NCBI RefSeq assembly: GCF_001612945.1
Contig: NZ_BDBK01000007.1
Span: 278,406-342,405, forward strand
Length of the DNA stretch: 64,000 bases
Reading direction: 5' to 3'
From: Nocardia inohanensis NBRC 100128
Lineage (GTDB): Bacteria; Actinomycetota; Actinomycetes; Mycobacteriales; Mycobacteriaceae
Each line of letters starts with the position of its first letter. The first letter of the stretch is position 1. The notes beneath the pieces are model-generated. The model worked only from the letters and a program-made list of their open reading frames with translations, ran no database searches and was not told the DNA's origin. Below, piece after piece: positions 1 through 8,955 of this stretch. The position numbers and the translations under genes are program-made.

Positions 1-11
1 GCTTCACGGCA

Positions 12-545
12 TCACGCCTTCCAGCCCAGCGCATGCCCGGTCCGGCGGACGCCATCGACCTCGGCGGAGTCCAAGGCGGACAACCACTCTCGCAGCGACC
101 GCACCGCACCCTCCGCTTCCAGGGTCGCCTCCGGCTCCACCTCGAGCCACGGCACCAGCACGAACGCGCGATGGTGCGCCTGCGGATGCGGAAGCGTCAG
201 CGTCGGATCCAGGCTGCGCACCACGACCTGGCCGTCCCGGCGGCGCTGCGCGGCCCAGACCACATCGACATCGAGAGTGCGCGCGCCCCAGCGGACTTCG
301 CGCACCCGCTCGGCGGCCTGCTCGAGCTGCTGCCCCAACCGCAGCCAGTCGGAGGGCTCCAGCTCCGGATCCTCGGCCACCAGTACCGCATTCAGGTAGT
401 CCTGCTGCGGCACCCCGCCCCACGGCGGGGTGGAGTACACCGACGACACGGCCAGCAGGCGCGGGCGCAGCGCATCCACCACGCTGCGCAGATGCGCGAG
501 CCGATCGCCGAGATTGGATCCGATCGACAGGACTACGCGGGTCAC
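12..545 (-). CDS. folK: 2-amino-4-hydroxy-6-hydroxymethyldihydropteridine pyrophosphokinase
   Basis: This 177-residue protein transfers pyrophosphate from ATP to 6-hydroxymethyl-7,8-dihydropterin in cytosolic folate synthesis. It opens with the HPPK signature VVLSIGSNLGDR. It then has STPPWGGVPQQDYLNAV and the ATP/pterin-binding segment VRWGARTLDVDVV, followed by LTLPHPQAHHRAFVLVP. Length is normal for the family. The start is a GTG at 543-545 whose codon overlaps the folB stop, so translation is probably coupled. It is the last complete gene of the folE-folP-folB-folK operon. Eleven bases remain beyond its stop, with a GTG AAG that could begin the usual next gene (DUF3180), but too little is present to call it. 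Confidence 0.95.
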   Translation of the reverse strand: MTRVVLSIGSNLGDRLAHLRSVVDALRPRLLAVSSVYSTPPWGGVPQQDYLNAVLVAEDPELEPSDWLRLGQQLEQAAERVREVRWGARTLDVDVVWAAQRRRDGQVVVRSLDPTLTLPHPQAHHRAFVLVPWLEVEPEATLEAEGAVRSLREWLSALDSAEVDGVRRTGHALGWKA

Positions 546-916
546 CCCAGCTCCTCGCGACGGCGGGACGTGACTACTCGAACGTCTTCGAAGGTATGCG
601 GGATCGGCGCGGAAGGCTTGTGCAGCACCACTTCCACGGCCGCGATCCGGGTATCGGACATGATCGCGTCGGCCACCTCCGACACCACCGTCTCGATCAG
701 ATCGCGGGGCGGGCCGGAGACGATCGCCACCACCTGATCGGCCAGCTCCCCGTAGTGGATGGTGTCGCCGATATCGTCGGATTTCGCGGCGGCCGAGAAA
801 TCGGTCCACAGCGTCACATCCACCACGAACTCCTGGCCGTCCCGCTTCTCGAAGTCGAAGACGCCGTGATGGCCGTACACCTTCAGGCCGCGCAATTCGA
901 TGCGGTCCGTGCTCAA
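542..916 (-). CDS. folB: dihydroneopterin aldolase
   Basis: A protein of 124 residues that cleaves 7,8-dihydroneopterin to 6-hydroxymethyldihydropterin and glycolaldehyde. Family signatures are IELRGLKVYGHHGVFDFEK near the N-terminus, the central YGELADQV region and C-terminal LHKPSAPIPHTFEDV, which carries the conserved Lys-Pro. The start is a TTG whose last two bases lie inside the folP stop (AATTGA). A GAGGAG ribosome binding site lies about nine bases upstream. No ATG or GTG is available nearby, so the TTG looks real. It overlaps folK at its 3' end. Called folX in some mycobacterial annotations. Confidence 0.93.
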   Translation of the reverse strand: MSTDRIELRGLKVYGHHGVFDFEKRDGQEFVVDVTLWTDFSAAAKSDDIGDTIHYGELADQVVAIVSGPPRDLIETVVSEVADAIMSDTRIAAVEVVLHKPSAPIPHTFEDVRVVTSRRREELG

Positions 917-1851
917 TTCGGTTCTCCTCGTCCCCGCCGGTACTTGCCCCGCAGCCGGGAGGCGGCACGGGTACAGGCATCGGCGACGGCAATGGCATCC
1001 AGCGAGGCGCGCACATCGTGCACGCGCACGCCCCAGGCCCCGTGCTCGGCGGCCAGCGCGGAAATGGTGGCGGTGGCGATCTCGCGGCCGTCGGGCGGGC
1101 GCGGACCGGCGGCATCGGCCAGCAGGGCGCCGAGGAAACGCTTGCGCGACGCGCCGATCAGGATCGGCAGGCCGGCGTCCATCATCTCGGTCAGCCCGAA
1201 GTACAAGGCGCCCAGCAGTTCCCAGTTGTGGTCGGCGTTCTTGGCGAATCCCAGTCCCGGGTCGATCACCAGCTGATCGAAGTCCACGCCGCCCGCGACG
1301 GCCATATCGACCTGGGCGTGCAACTCCTCCCACACCCGCGCGACCACATCGTCGTACTGCTCGGCGGGACCGGTGTGCCGGTAGTCGGCATCGGCCCGCC
1401 AATGCATGAGGATCCACGGAACCCGGGCCTCCGCAACGACTTTCACCATGTTCGCATCGGCCCGGCCGCCGGAGACGTCGTTGACCATGGCCACCCCCGC
1501 CTCGATGGCGGCCGCGGCGACACTCGCCCGCATGGTGTCCACACTGGTCGGCACCCCCGCCGCGGCCAGCCCGCGAATCACGGGCGCGACCCGGGCGGCC
1601 TCGGTCTCCGGATCGATGCGAACGGCGCCGGGCCGGGTGGATTCCCCGCCGACATCGATGATGTCCGCGCCCATCTCGTACAGCTCGATGCCGTGTGCGA
1701 CAGCGAGTTCGGGGTCCAGATAACGCCCGCCGTCGGAGAACGAATCGGAGGTGACGTTGACGACGCCCATCACCACACACGAGCGGCCACCGCGCGGAAC
1801 GATCAGTTTCGTCCCCCGCGTGCCGCTTTCGGTCATGGTCGGTGCGCTCAC
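913..1851 (-). CDS. folP: dihydropteroate synthase
   Basis: 312 residues, condensing 6-hydroxymethyldihydropterin pyrophosphate with p-aminobenzoate; the sulfonamide target. The TIM barrel shows the pterin-binding signature [16 protein letters not shown], then [48 protein letters not shown] and the C-terminal SRKRFLG. All expected binding loops are intact, as in housekeeping FolP1 rather than the FolP2-type paralog. The ATG at 1851 overlaps the folE stop as ATGA. An ATG six codons inside (1836) is an alternative. The operon order is folE, folP, folB, folK. Confidence 0.95.
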   Translation of the reverse strand: MSAPTMTESGTRGTKLIVPRGGRSCVVMGVVNVTSDSFSDGGRYLDPELAVAHGIELYEMGADIIDVGGESTRPGAVRIDPETEAARVAPVIRGLAAAGVPTSVDTMRASVAAAAIEAGVAMVNDVSGGRADANMVKVVAEARVPWILMHWRADADYRHTGPAEQYDDVVARVWEELHAQVDMAVAGGVDFDQLVIDPGLGFAKNADHNWELLGALYFGLTEMMDAGLPILIGASRKRFLGALLADAAGPRPPDGREIATATISALAAEHGAWGVRVHDVRASLDAIAVADACTRAASRLRGKYRRGRGEPN

Positions 1852-2471
1852 TTCCGCAGAATGAGGTCGAGGGCCTCGGCGCGCGAGGAGGCGTTGGTCT
1901 GCAACAGGCCGCGCACCGCGGAGGTGGTGGTCGAGGCGCCGGGCTTGCGGATGCCGCGCATGGCCATGCAGAGATGCTCGGCCTCGATCACCACGATGGC
2001 GCCCCGCGGATCCAGCTTCTCCATGACCGCGTCCGCGATCTGGCTGGTGAGGCGTTCCTGCACCTGCGGGCGCTTGGCGTACAGATCCACCACGCGGGCC
2101 AGCTTGGAGAGCCCGGTGACGCGGCCGTGCGGGCCGGGGATGTAGCCGACGTGCGCGACGCCGTGGAAGGCCACCAGGTGATGTTCACAGGTGGAGTACA
2201 TGGGGATGTCGCGGACCAGGACCAGTTCCTGATGCCCCTCGTCGAAGGTGGTGTTGAGCACCTCGGACGGTTCGGTGTAGAGCCCGGCGAACATCTCCTT
2301 GTAGGCCCGCGCCACGCGCGCGGGAGTGTCGGCGAGGCCCGGGCGGTCCGGGTTCTCGCCGACCGCGATCAGCAATTCGCGCACGGCAGCTTCCGCGCGC
2401 TCCTGATCGAACGGCCGACCGGTGTCGAGCGCGATCGGGCCCGATACGACACGGTTGTTGGTGGCCGACAA
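1848..2471 (-). CDS. folE: GTP cyclohydrolase I
   Basis: 207 residues converting GTP to dihydroneopterin triphosphate, the first step of folate synthesis. Zinc and catalytic motifs are visible: [43 protein letters not shown], and the zinc-binding HLCMAMRGI segment near the C-terminus. The reading frame stays open 41 codons further upstream, but a perfect AGGAGGT sits just before a TTG at 2471 (then TCG GCC ACC). That TTG gives the normal family length and is chosen. First gene of the folate operon; the ftsH stop lies 150 bp upstream, so folE may be cotranscribed with ftsH. Confidence 0.94.
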   Translation of the reverse strand: MSATNNRVVSGPIALDTGRPFDQERAEAAVRELLIAVGENPDRPGLADTPARVARAYKEMFAGLYTEPSEVLNTTFDEGHQELVLVRDIPMYSTCEHHLVAFHGVAHVGYIPGPHGRVTGLSKLARVVDLYAKRPQVQERLTSQIADAVMEKLDPRGAIVVIEAEHLCMAMRGIRKPGASTTTSAVRGLLQTNASSRAEALDLILRK

Positions 2472-2621
2472 TCGACACCTCCTGTGTTGAATTGCCGCGT
2501 AGCGATGTGCGGCGTGTCCGCGGTCGCCGACGGCCCGGCCGCTGCGCCCGGCAGGCGTTTCACCTGCCGGGCGCAGCGGACCGAGCCGGGCCACGAACCT
2601 CTCGAGCGTATCGGGACGTGG

Positions 2622-4967
2622 TCAGCGACGACCGTTCGGTCCGTCCCAACCGTTGTCGCCGTCCTCGTCATTCCCGGCGGGGTGACCGGATTCCGGTTGC
2701 GCCGGTTGCGGATACCCGGACTGGCCGGGCTGATACCGCTGATTGCCGGCCGGGGCCCAGCCACCGTAGGCGGGGCGAGCGGGCGGCTGCTGCGGCTCGT
2801 CCTCCTGCGGCGGCCAGCCCGGAGCGGACCAACCGGCCGGTGCGCCGTAGTCGGGCCGCGAACCGTGCGTACCGCCCCCGTGCCGCGGATAGGCCGGAGC
2901 CTGCTGCTGCCCGGGGTAGCCCGGAGCCGGATAGCCGTACTGCGGCGGAGCCGGGGCGTACGGGTCCGGTGCGTAACCACCGTTGACCGGCTGTCCGGCG
3001 GGCACCGGGGTGCGCACCTCGTCCGGCCACGGCTCGCCACGCTCGGTGGCCAGCTCGCGCGGCGTCTTCACCGGCGGCCGATCCGACGGGGTACGCCCGC
3101 CGAAATCGTTGAAAGCCGTGATGCGCGGGCGCTTTTCGACGGTGCTGAGCACGGTCTCGAGATCCTTGCGATGCAGGGTCTCGCGTTCCAGCAGCGCGGT
3201 GGCCAGCGCGTCCAGCTCGTCCCGGTACTCGTTGAGCACCGCCCACGCCTCGGTGTGCGCGGCCTCGATGAGGTTGCGCACCTCCTCGTCGATCTCGCGG
3301 GCGACCTCGTGCGAGTAGTCCGAACCGGTGCCCATGGACCGGCCCAGGAACGGATCGCCCTGCTCCTGCCCGTAGCGGACGGCGCCCAGGCGAGCGCTCA
3401 TGCCGTATTCGGTGACCATGGCGCGAGCGATCTTGGTGGCCTGGTCGATATCGGAGGAGGCGCCGGTGGTCGGCTCGTGGAAGACCAGTTCCTCGGCCGC
3501 GCGACCACCCATGGCGAAGACCAGGCGGGCGATCATCTCCGAGCGGGTCATCAGGCCCTTGTCGTCCTCGGGCACCGTCATGGCATGACCGCCGGTGCGG
3601 CCGCGGGCCAGGATGGTGACCTTGTAGACGGGCTCGATATCCGGCATCGCCCACGCGGCCAGGGTGTGCCCGGCCTCGTGGTACGCGGTGATCTTCTTCT
3701 CTTCCTCGCTGATCACGCGGGACTTGCGGCGAGGGCCGCCGATCACGCGATCGACCGATTCCTCGAGGGCCGCACCGGTGATCACGCTGCCGTGCTCACG
3801 CGCGGTGAGCAGCGCGGCCTCGTTGATCACGTTCGCCAGGTCGGCGCCGGACATGCCGACCGTCCGCTTGGCCAGACCGTCGAGGTCGGCATCGGGCGCG
3901 ATGGGCTTGCCCTGCGAGTGCACGCGCAGGATCGCGCGGCGGCCCGCCAGGTCCGGATTGCCGACCGGGATCTGCCGGTCGAAACGACCCGGGCGCAGCA
4001 GCGCGGGATCGAGGATGTCGGGCCGGTTGGTGGCCGCGATGATGATGACGCCGGTGCGCTCACCGAAGCCGTCCATCTCGACCAGCAGCTGGTTCAGCGT
4101 CTGCTCACGCTCGTCGTGCCCACCGCCGAGGCCGGCGCCGCGCTGGCGGCCGACCGCGTCGATCTCGTCGACGAAGATGATGCAGGGGCTGTTCTGCTTG
4201 GCCTGATCGAACAGGTCGCGTACGCGGGAGGCACCGACACCGACGAACATTTCGACGAAGTCGGAACCGGAGATGGTGAAGAACGGGACACCAGCTTCAC
4301 CGGCGACCGCCCGAGCGAGCAGCGTCTTACCGGTACCGGGCGGGCCGTAGAGCAGCACGCCCTTCGGGATCTTCGCCCCGAGCGCCTGGTAGCGAGCCGG
4401 AGCTTGGAGGAAGTCCTTGATCTCGTACAGCTCTTCGATGGCTTCGTCCGCGCCCGCCACATCCTGGAATGTGGTCTTGGGCATGTCCTTCGACAGCAGT
4501 TTGGCCTTCGATTTACCGAAGCCCATCATGCCGCCGCGGCCGCCGCCCTGCATGCGGGCCATCACGAAGATGAAAAGGCCCAGCAGAATGATCATGGGCA
4601 GCATGAAGAGAAGGATCTGACTCAGCCAGGAATCCTGCTTGACGCTGGTGTCGACCTTGGCGCCGGTGGCATTGGCCGCCTGGAAGATCTGCTGGGAAAT
4701 CTCGCCGCCGCCAGGGTATTTGGCGAGGATCTTGGTCTTGCTGTCGGTAGCATCATTGCCGTTCTTCAGCGTGATGCGGATCTGCTGCTCTTTGTCGTCG
4801 ATCTGAACGTTGTCGACATTGTCTTTGTTCTGCAGCTGAGAAAGCGCCACCGACGTGTCGACCTTCTGCCAGCCGCGCGTGTCATCACTGAAGAAGCTGA
4901 CCAGATAGATCACGAGCAGAAAGCCCGCGACTATGGCCAGGTTGCGGAACACATTCTTGCGGGTCAT
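2622..4967 (-). CDS. ftsH: ATP-dependent zinc metalloprotease FtsH
   Basis: About 781 residues. This membrane AAA+ protease degrades misassembled membrane proteins and selected cytosolic regulators. N-terminal TM helix near residues 8-25, an extracytoplasmic domain, and a second TM near 115-135. The AAA module has Walker A GPPGTGKT, Walker [12 protein letters not shown] and the second region of homology [19 protein letters not shown]. The protease domain carries the zinc motif HEAGH. The last ~150 residues are a Pro/Gly/Tyr/Gln-rich tail typical of actinobacterial FtsH. The frame is open upstream to a TTG at 5063, but the ATG before TRKNVFRN places the first TM correctly. The base position of the start could be off by one. 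Confidence 0.95.
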   Translation of the reverse strand: MTRKNVFRNLAIVAGFLLVIYLVSFFSDDTRGWQKVDTSVALSQLQNKDNVDNVQIDDKEQQIRITLKNGNDATDSKTKILAKYPGGGEISQQIFQAANATGAKVDTSVKQDSWLSQILLFMLPMIILLGLFIFVMARMQGGGRGGMMGFGKSKAKLLSKDMPKTTFQDVAGADEAIEELYEIKDFLQAPARYQALGAKIPKGVLLYGPPGTGKTLLARAVAGEAGVPFFTISGSDFVEMFVGVGASRVRDLFDQAKQNSPCIIFVDEIDAVGRQRGAGLGGGHDEREQTLNQLLVEMDGFGERTGVIIIAATNRPDILDPALLRPGRFDRQIPVGNPDLAGRRAILRVHSQGKPIAPDADLDGLAKRTVGMSGADLANVINEAALLTAREHGSVITGAALEESVDRVIGGPRRKSRVISEEEKKITAYHEAGHTLAAWAMPDIEPVYKVTILARGRTGGHAMTVPEDDKGLMTRSEMIARLVFAMGGRAAEELVFHEPTTGASSDIDQATKIARAMVTEYGMSARLGAVRYGQEQGDPFLGRSMGTGSDYSHEVAREIDEEVRNLIEAAHTEAWAVLNEYRDELDALATALLERETLHRKDLETVLSTVEKRPRITAFNDFGGRTPSDRPPVKTPRELATERGEPWPDEVRTPVPAGQPVNGGYAPDPYAPAPPQYGYPAPGYPGQQQAPAYPRHGGGTHGSRPDYGAPAGWSAPGWPPQEDEPQQPPARPAYGGWAPAGNQRYQPGQSGYPQPAQPESGHPAGNDEDGDNGWDGPNGRR

Positions 4968-5063
4968 AGAGCGTCGGCCGGCGGCCAGTCCTTTCCGGGG
5001 GGTGTATCCGGTTTGCCTGCGATGCTTGGTGGCGCGCCCGTTCCGGCGAACGGATGCGGACAA

Positions 5064-5244
5064 GCCACGTTACCCCGTAGGGTCGAAGTGATACATCGCG
5101 CAGTTCGGCAGCTAGTGCAGTTTCAACAGGTAACGGCTGGAGAACGCGGGTGGTTCCCCAACCACTTGCGGCAACACGTCGGGACGATCACCCCCTGGTG
5201 TCGGACCGAGTGGTCACAATGATGGCATGGTCGTCCTATCGTGA
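5064..5244. promoter_or_regulatory. divergent intergenic region, ftsH / PH-SHOCT gene
   Basis: Spacer between divergently transcribed genes that must hold both promoters. No convincing -10/-35 pair or operator can be assigned by eye. It is slightly less GC-rich than the flanking genes (for example GTGCAGTTTCAACAGG around 5115). Confidence 0.35.
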
Positions 5245-6201
5245 GTGACGACACAACAGAGCGCAGGGGGTATGGACATAGTCGAGCTACGGACACCCAC
5301 AGCGATAGTGCGTCACGGCAACGGGCGGTTGACGGTGCTGCGGCCGGGTACGGACGGCGAGCGTGTGCTGGATGTGCCCGTAAGCGAACTTCTCAAGGTG
5401 CGTTTGAACCGGCGCGCGGACGATGCGGTCGTCATCGAGATCTACCTGCGCTACCCCACCCCGGTGCTGACCGGCGTACCCGCCGACCGCACTCCCCTAC
5501 CGGTGCTGATCGCCGAACACGATGTGCCGGCGGCGACGGTGATCGTCGAACGCATCAACAATCAGATTCTGGCGACGCAGCGCCTCGACGTCGCCGCCCC
5601 CGATCTCACCCCGCCCACCCCGTCCTGGGGTCGCAGTGGTCCGGCGCGCGCCGATGTGGACCGCGCGGTCCGGCGGATGGCGCCCAAGCGTGATGCCAAA
5701 CCGTCCGTCGCCGCACTGCATCGCTATGTGACGCCCGACGAGTACGTGCTGGAGACGGCCATCGTCACCGCCCAGCCGCCCGCTGCCAAGGGGACCGGTC
5801 TGCTCGCGGTCACCACCACGCGGTTGATCTTCGTATCCATCGGCGCCAGTAGGCGATTCGCGCACGAGCTGCCGATCGCGGCGCTGCTGTGGGCCCGCGC
5901 CACCGACGATTCCGAGACCGGTGGGGCCGCACCCGGCGAGTACGGGGTCGAAGTCAATGACGGTAATCAGACCTGGCATTTCACCGGCACCGACCGGGCC
6001 GATACCGACCGGGTCACCGGGGCCTTGAATTTCGCGATTCAGCGCGAGGTGGCCGACGGCGCCGCCGGGCCCGCGGATCCCGGTGTCTCCAAGCTCTATT
6101 CCGAGTGGGAGCTGCTGGTCGAGCGGCATTCGCTCGGCATGGTCGACGATGCGCAGTTCCAGCGCTACGGGCGCGGGATCCTGCGTTCGCTGCCGGACTG
6201 A
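5245..6201 (+). CDS. hypothetical protein with PH-like and SHOCT-like regions
   Basis: 318 residues, function unknown. Residues roughly 170-240 (GLLAVTTTRLIFVSIG, then a strand-rich stretch ending HFTGTDRADTDRV) resemble bacterial PH-domain proteins, in which a short strand pattern ends in a helix. The last ~35 residues (LYSEWELLVERHSLGMVDD then FQRYGRGIL) resemble a SHOCT oligomerisation motif. No signal peptide or TM segment. A GTG at 5245 is used; an internal ATG at 5272 directly follows AGGGGGT and is possible but tightly spaced. Monocistronic, ending at a strong bidirectional hairpin. Family assignment is an inference from pattern only. Confidence 0.75.
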   Translation: MTTQQSAGGMDIVELRTPTAIVRHGNGRLTVLRPGTDGERVLDVPVSELLKVRLNRRADDAVVIEIYLRYPTPVLTGVPADRTPLPVLIAEHDVPAATVIVERINNQILATQRLDVAAPDLTPPTPSWGRSGPARADVDRAVRRMAPKRDAKPSVAALHRYVTPDEYVLETAIVTAQPPAAKGTGLLAVTTTRLIFVSIGASRRFAHELPIAALLWARATDDSETGGAAPGEYGVEVNDGNQTWHFTGTDRADTDRVTGALNFAIQREVADGAAGPADPGVSKLYSEWELLVERHSLGMVDDAQFQRYGRGILRSLPD

Positions 6202-6236
6202 GTGTTCCGGCAGCCGAGTTTTCAATGAGCCGAATC

Positions 6237-6265
6237 GCGGCCCGCCTCGGAAAGAGGCGGGCCGC
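6237..6265. terminator. bidirectional Rho-independent-like hairpin
   Basis: A perfect 12-bp inverted repeat, GCGGCCCGCCTC and GAGGCGGGCCGC, with a 5-base GGAAA loop. TTTT follows shortly on the plus strand (6271-6274). It lies between two convergent genes that end at 6201 and 6274, so it can serve both. Confidence 0.8.
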
Positions 6266-6273
6266 GGTCGTTT

Positions 6274-7110
6274 TCACTGCTGAGGTTGTTCCTCGGGCTG
6301 GAGGGTGATGCGCCGCCACGGGCTGGACGGTCGCATCCAGAGCCGCAGCAGTTCCATCCGGCGATCCACGCCACCGGATTTCAATTCGGCCAGGTCCTCG
6401 CAGGCCTGCCAGTAGGTCCAGCCGGCCAGGTAGGCGTCGCCGAACTGCCGCCAATTGCGGTACTTGCGCTGGGCCAACGGGAGCGCGCGCATCAGGTAGT
6501 CCCAGGCGACATCCGCGTCGAGGTAGCCGGCGGTGTAGGCCATCCGCGCCACGGCCACCACCCGGGCCAGGTCCCAGGCTTGGATATCGGTCGGCAGCGG
6601 ACGGACCAAATGGTCGGTGAGCCCGAGTTTGATGGCCTGCGACCAGATGTCGTAGTCGCGGACCAGCGCCTCCGGATTCTCCATGCCCCGGAACGACCCC
6701 ACCTGCCGCAGGAAGGCGCGATGCCGGTCGGCGCGCTCGCCGAAACGATCGCGCTCGGCGGAGTTGATGGCGGCCATGACGAGCGGATGCACCAGCGCGT
6801 ACAGCGGGGCGTGCATGCCGTCCAGCAGTTGCTCCATGGATGCCATGGCCTCGGTGCCGTCGGTGATGCCCCACGCGCCGGTCAGCGTGTCGATGGCCAG
6901 CTCGCGCCGGTCACCCAGCGGGTGCTGGCGTTCCGGTCCGAGCAGCAGGGCGTCGTGGAAGGCGTCCCAGCGCGCCGAATAGAAGCCGCCGAGCGCCAGG
7001 GCGCGCAGTTCGTCGTCGTTGACCTGCGCACCGGACCAGTGGTCGTCCTCGCGCTGGTCGAGCTCCGGGTACGGAAATGTCGTCAGCGTTGGCACGTCGC
7101 GGGCGGGCAT
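6274..7110 (-). CDS. DUF1266 domain-containing protein
   Basis: 278 residues, soluble. The C-terminal half carries the DUF1266 (YbeR/YbeU-type) pattern: AWDLARVVAVARMAYTAGYL, then WDYLMRALPLAQRKYRNW and FGDAYLAGWTYWQA. The N-terminal half has WGI and DRHRAFLRQ elements also usual for that family. Molecular function unknown; some relatives sit near toxin or secretion loci but nothing here points that way. Stand-alone gene convergent with the PH/SHOCT gene. The start gives the longest frame; no strong ribosome binding site was seen. Confidence 0.85.
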   Translation of the reverse strand: MPARDVPTLTTFPYPELDQREDDHWSGAQVNDDELRALALGGFYSARWDAFHDALLLGPERQHPLGDRRELAIDTLTGAWGITDGTEAMASMEQLLDGMHAPLYALVHPLVMAAINSAERDRFGERADRHRAFLRQVGSFRGMENPEALVRDYDIWSQAIKLGLTDHLVRPLPTDIQAWDLARVVAVARMAYTAGYLDADVAWDYLMRALPLAQRKYRNWRQFGDAYLAGWTYWQACEDLAELKSGGVDRRMELLRLWMRPSSPWRRITLQPEEQPQQ

Positions 7111-7237
7111 ACCGTCGATTGTTCCCCATCGATCTTGGAGTGGCCCACTATTCGCCGATAGCGTGTGGCGGCGCTCTCCGGACAGTGGCGAATTCTCGCC
7201 CTGTCACACAAGGTAATCGGGCGCTAACCTCTCGGGC

Positions 7238-7507
7238 ATGAGCGGGAACATCACCCTCCTGCGTGGGCTGACACCGGCAGCCACGGAGCAGGAAATCTAC
7301 GCCGCCGCACAGGAATACGTGCGCAAGGTCGGCGGGGTGTCTGGATTGACCACCACCACCAAACCAGCGGTAGACAAGGCGGTGGCGGCCATCGCGGCGG
7401 CGACCACCGCGCTGCTGGCCGAATTGCCGAGCCGGCCGGCGCCGGCGGAGAGTGAACCGCCCTTGCGGCGGCGGGCGGCGCGCGAGGCGCTGGACGACGC
7501 GAGTTAG
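7238..7507 (+). CDS. DUF2277 domain-containing protein
   Basis: 89 residues. The first ~65 match the DUF2277 pattern: an N-terminal xxNIxxLRGLxPxAT segment (GNITLLRGLTPAAT), then EEIYAAAQEYVRKVGGVSG-like sequence and a helix ending in TTALLAEL. The family normally starts MCRNI; here it is MSGNI, so the conserved cysteine is absent. The C-terminal ~25 residues are Pro/Arg-rich and probably disordered. No known function. Convergent with the PucR gene, 33 bp apart. Confidence 0.85.
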   Translation: MSGNITLLRGLTPAATEQEIYAAAQEYVRKVGGVSGLTTTTKPAVDKAVAAIAAATTALLAELPSRPAPAESEPPLRRRAAREALDDAS

Positions 7508-7540
7508 CCCCGGCAGTTTCACGAACCGCCGAGCCGGTTT

Positions 7541-8791
7541 TCACACGCCGTAGACAGCGACACAGTCAAGGGCCATATCCAAACGCGCCCCACGCTGATC
7601 GATGGAGCGGCCGAGCAGTTCCTCTATGCGCTGAATGCGATAGCGGACCGTGTTCTTGTGCACGCCGAGGCTCTTGGCCGCGGCCTCGGGACTGCGCCTG
7701 GCGCGCAGATACGCGTGCAGCGTCTCGCGCAGCCGCGCCGATTGCGCGTCCGGCGCCGCCAGCGGCCCCAGTTCACGGGCGATGAGCGCCCGCATGGCGG
7801 TCTCGTCCACGCCGGCCAGATAGGCGACTTCGATCTCCGCGTAATGCAATACGCGGGGCAATCCCGGCCGGGCGCGCTCGGCCACCTGACGCGCGGCCAC
7901 CGCCTCACGGTGACTGTCCCGGAATCCGGCGATATGCGCGGCCGGGTTACCGACGGCGATACGGACCGGCGGGACGGCCGCGGCGCCGAGGATTTCGCGG
8001 GCGGCCGCCTCGTCGTCCAGGCCGATCCAGGCCCAGAGTGCGGAGGCGCCGGCGGGGAGGGTGAGAGCGCTGCCGTTGCCGAGAGCGGCGGCGGTGCGGG
8101 CCACCACGCGTTCGAGCAGGCCGGCTACCACGTCCGGGCTTTCCGGGCGGACGACGGTCGGGTCCTCGTCGGTCCACAACAGCAGGGCCAGGTGACGCTG
8201 GGCGAGACGGTAGCCGAGGCGGGCGGAGGCTTGTTCGGGGTCCAGGTCGGTGCCGTCGAGCAGGGCGCGGACGGTGTCGGTGCGCTGGCTCAGGGCGGCG
8301 CGCAGGCCCTGTTCGCGTTCGCGCATGTAGGTGTCGGTGAGGGTTTCGATGGAGGAGCTGACCCAGCGGGTGGTGCGGTCGAAAAGGCGCAGCAGGACGG
8401 CTCTTTCGATATCGCGCGGGAGTGGTTCGCGAACCTCCAGGACGTCGGTCATGTAGTCGAGCACGGCCTCCTGGCCGACGTGGTAGACGCGCAACAGCAG
8501 GCGGACGTCGTGGCCGCGGCGGGCGAGGGTGCGGGCGAAGGCGTGCGCCTGTTCGGGGACCGGATAGTCGACGCGTTCCTGGGTGAGCCCGCTGAGCACC
8601 TCGAGCGCGTGGGCGCGGGTGCTGGCGGCGAGGTCGCGGCGCATATCGCGGTCGCGGAGTTCGGGGATGCGGGCGATGATGGCGTTGTCCAGGCGGGTCA
8701 CCACGCCCTCGAGGGTTTCGGTGCGCAGGGTTTCGGCCACGAAGTCCGCGATCCACTGCCGAATCACCTCGGTGGTCGCGTCCGTTTCCAC
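7541..8791 (-). CDS. PucR family transcriptional regulator
   Basis: 416 residues. The C-terminal PucR-type helix-turn-helix is clear: TLHAYLRARRSPEAAAKSLG then VHKNTVRYRIQRIEELLG. The middle has the CdaR GGDEF-like region (residues ~180-300). The N-terminal ~170 residues are a helical region seen in many actinobacterial PucR proteins (RsbT co-antagonist-like). Such proteins commonly control purine, amino-acid or aldehyde metabolism genes beside them. The divergent neighbour is an aldehyde dehydrogenase, so that operon is the natural candidate target (inference). Confidence 0.9.
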   Translation of the reverse strand: METDATTEVIRQWIADFVAETLRTETLEGVVTRLDNAIIARIPELRDRDMRRDLAASTRAHALEVLSGLTQERVDYPVPEQAHAFARTLARRGHDVRLLLRVYHVGQEAVLDYMTDVLEVREPLPRDIERAVLLRLFDRTTRWVSSSIETLTDTYMREREQGLRAALSQRTDTVRALLDGTDLDPEQASARLGYRLAQRHLALLLWTDEDPTVVRPESPDVVAGLLERVVARTAAALGNGSALTLPAGASALWAWIGLDDEAAAREILGAAAVPPVRIAVGNPAAHIAGFRDSHREAVAARQVAERARPGLPRVLHYAEIEVAYLAGVDETAMRALIARELGPLAAPDAQSARLRETLHAYLRARRSPEAAAKSLGVHKNTVRYRIQRIEELLGRSIDQRGARLDMALDCVAVYGV

Positions 8792-8955
8792 TCACCGCTC
8801 CCCTGTTTAGTTCCGGAGCACAAAACCGCCCGGAATACTTGAGCCGAGAGGCCAAGAAAGCCCCGCCGAAATTGTGTCACGATCATAGTTCAGTGAGCTG
8901 TGGCACAGCTCGAGGTCGGCCGTACGCAATGCAGCGCACGTGGGGAGAAGACAAC

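Noticed and set aside
1..11. Start of a DUF3180-type gene after folK
   Set aside because: Only GTG AAG plus one base fit in the window; the expectation comes from conserved gene order, not from visible sequence.
1842..5222. Long plus-strand open frame opposite folE and ftsH (over 1,100 codons)
   Set aside because: It is antisense to two clear genes and its composition (Val/Gly/His/Arg-rich, no domains) is the usual high-GC shadow.
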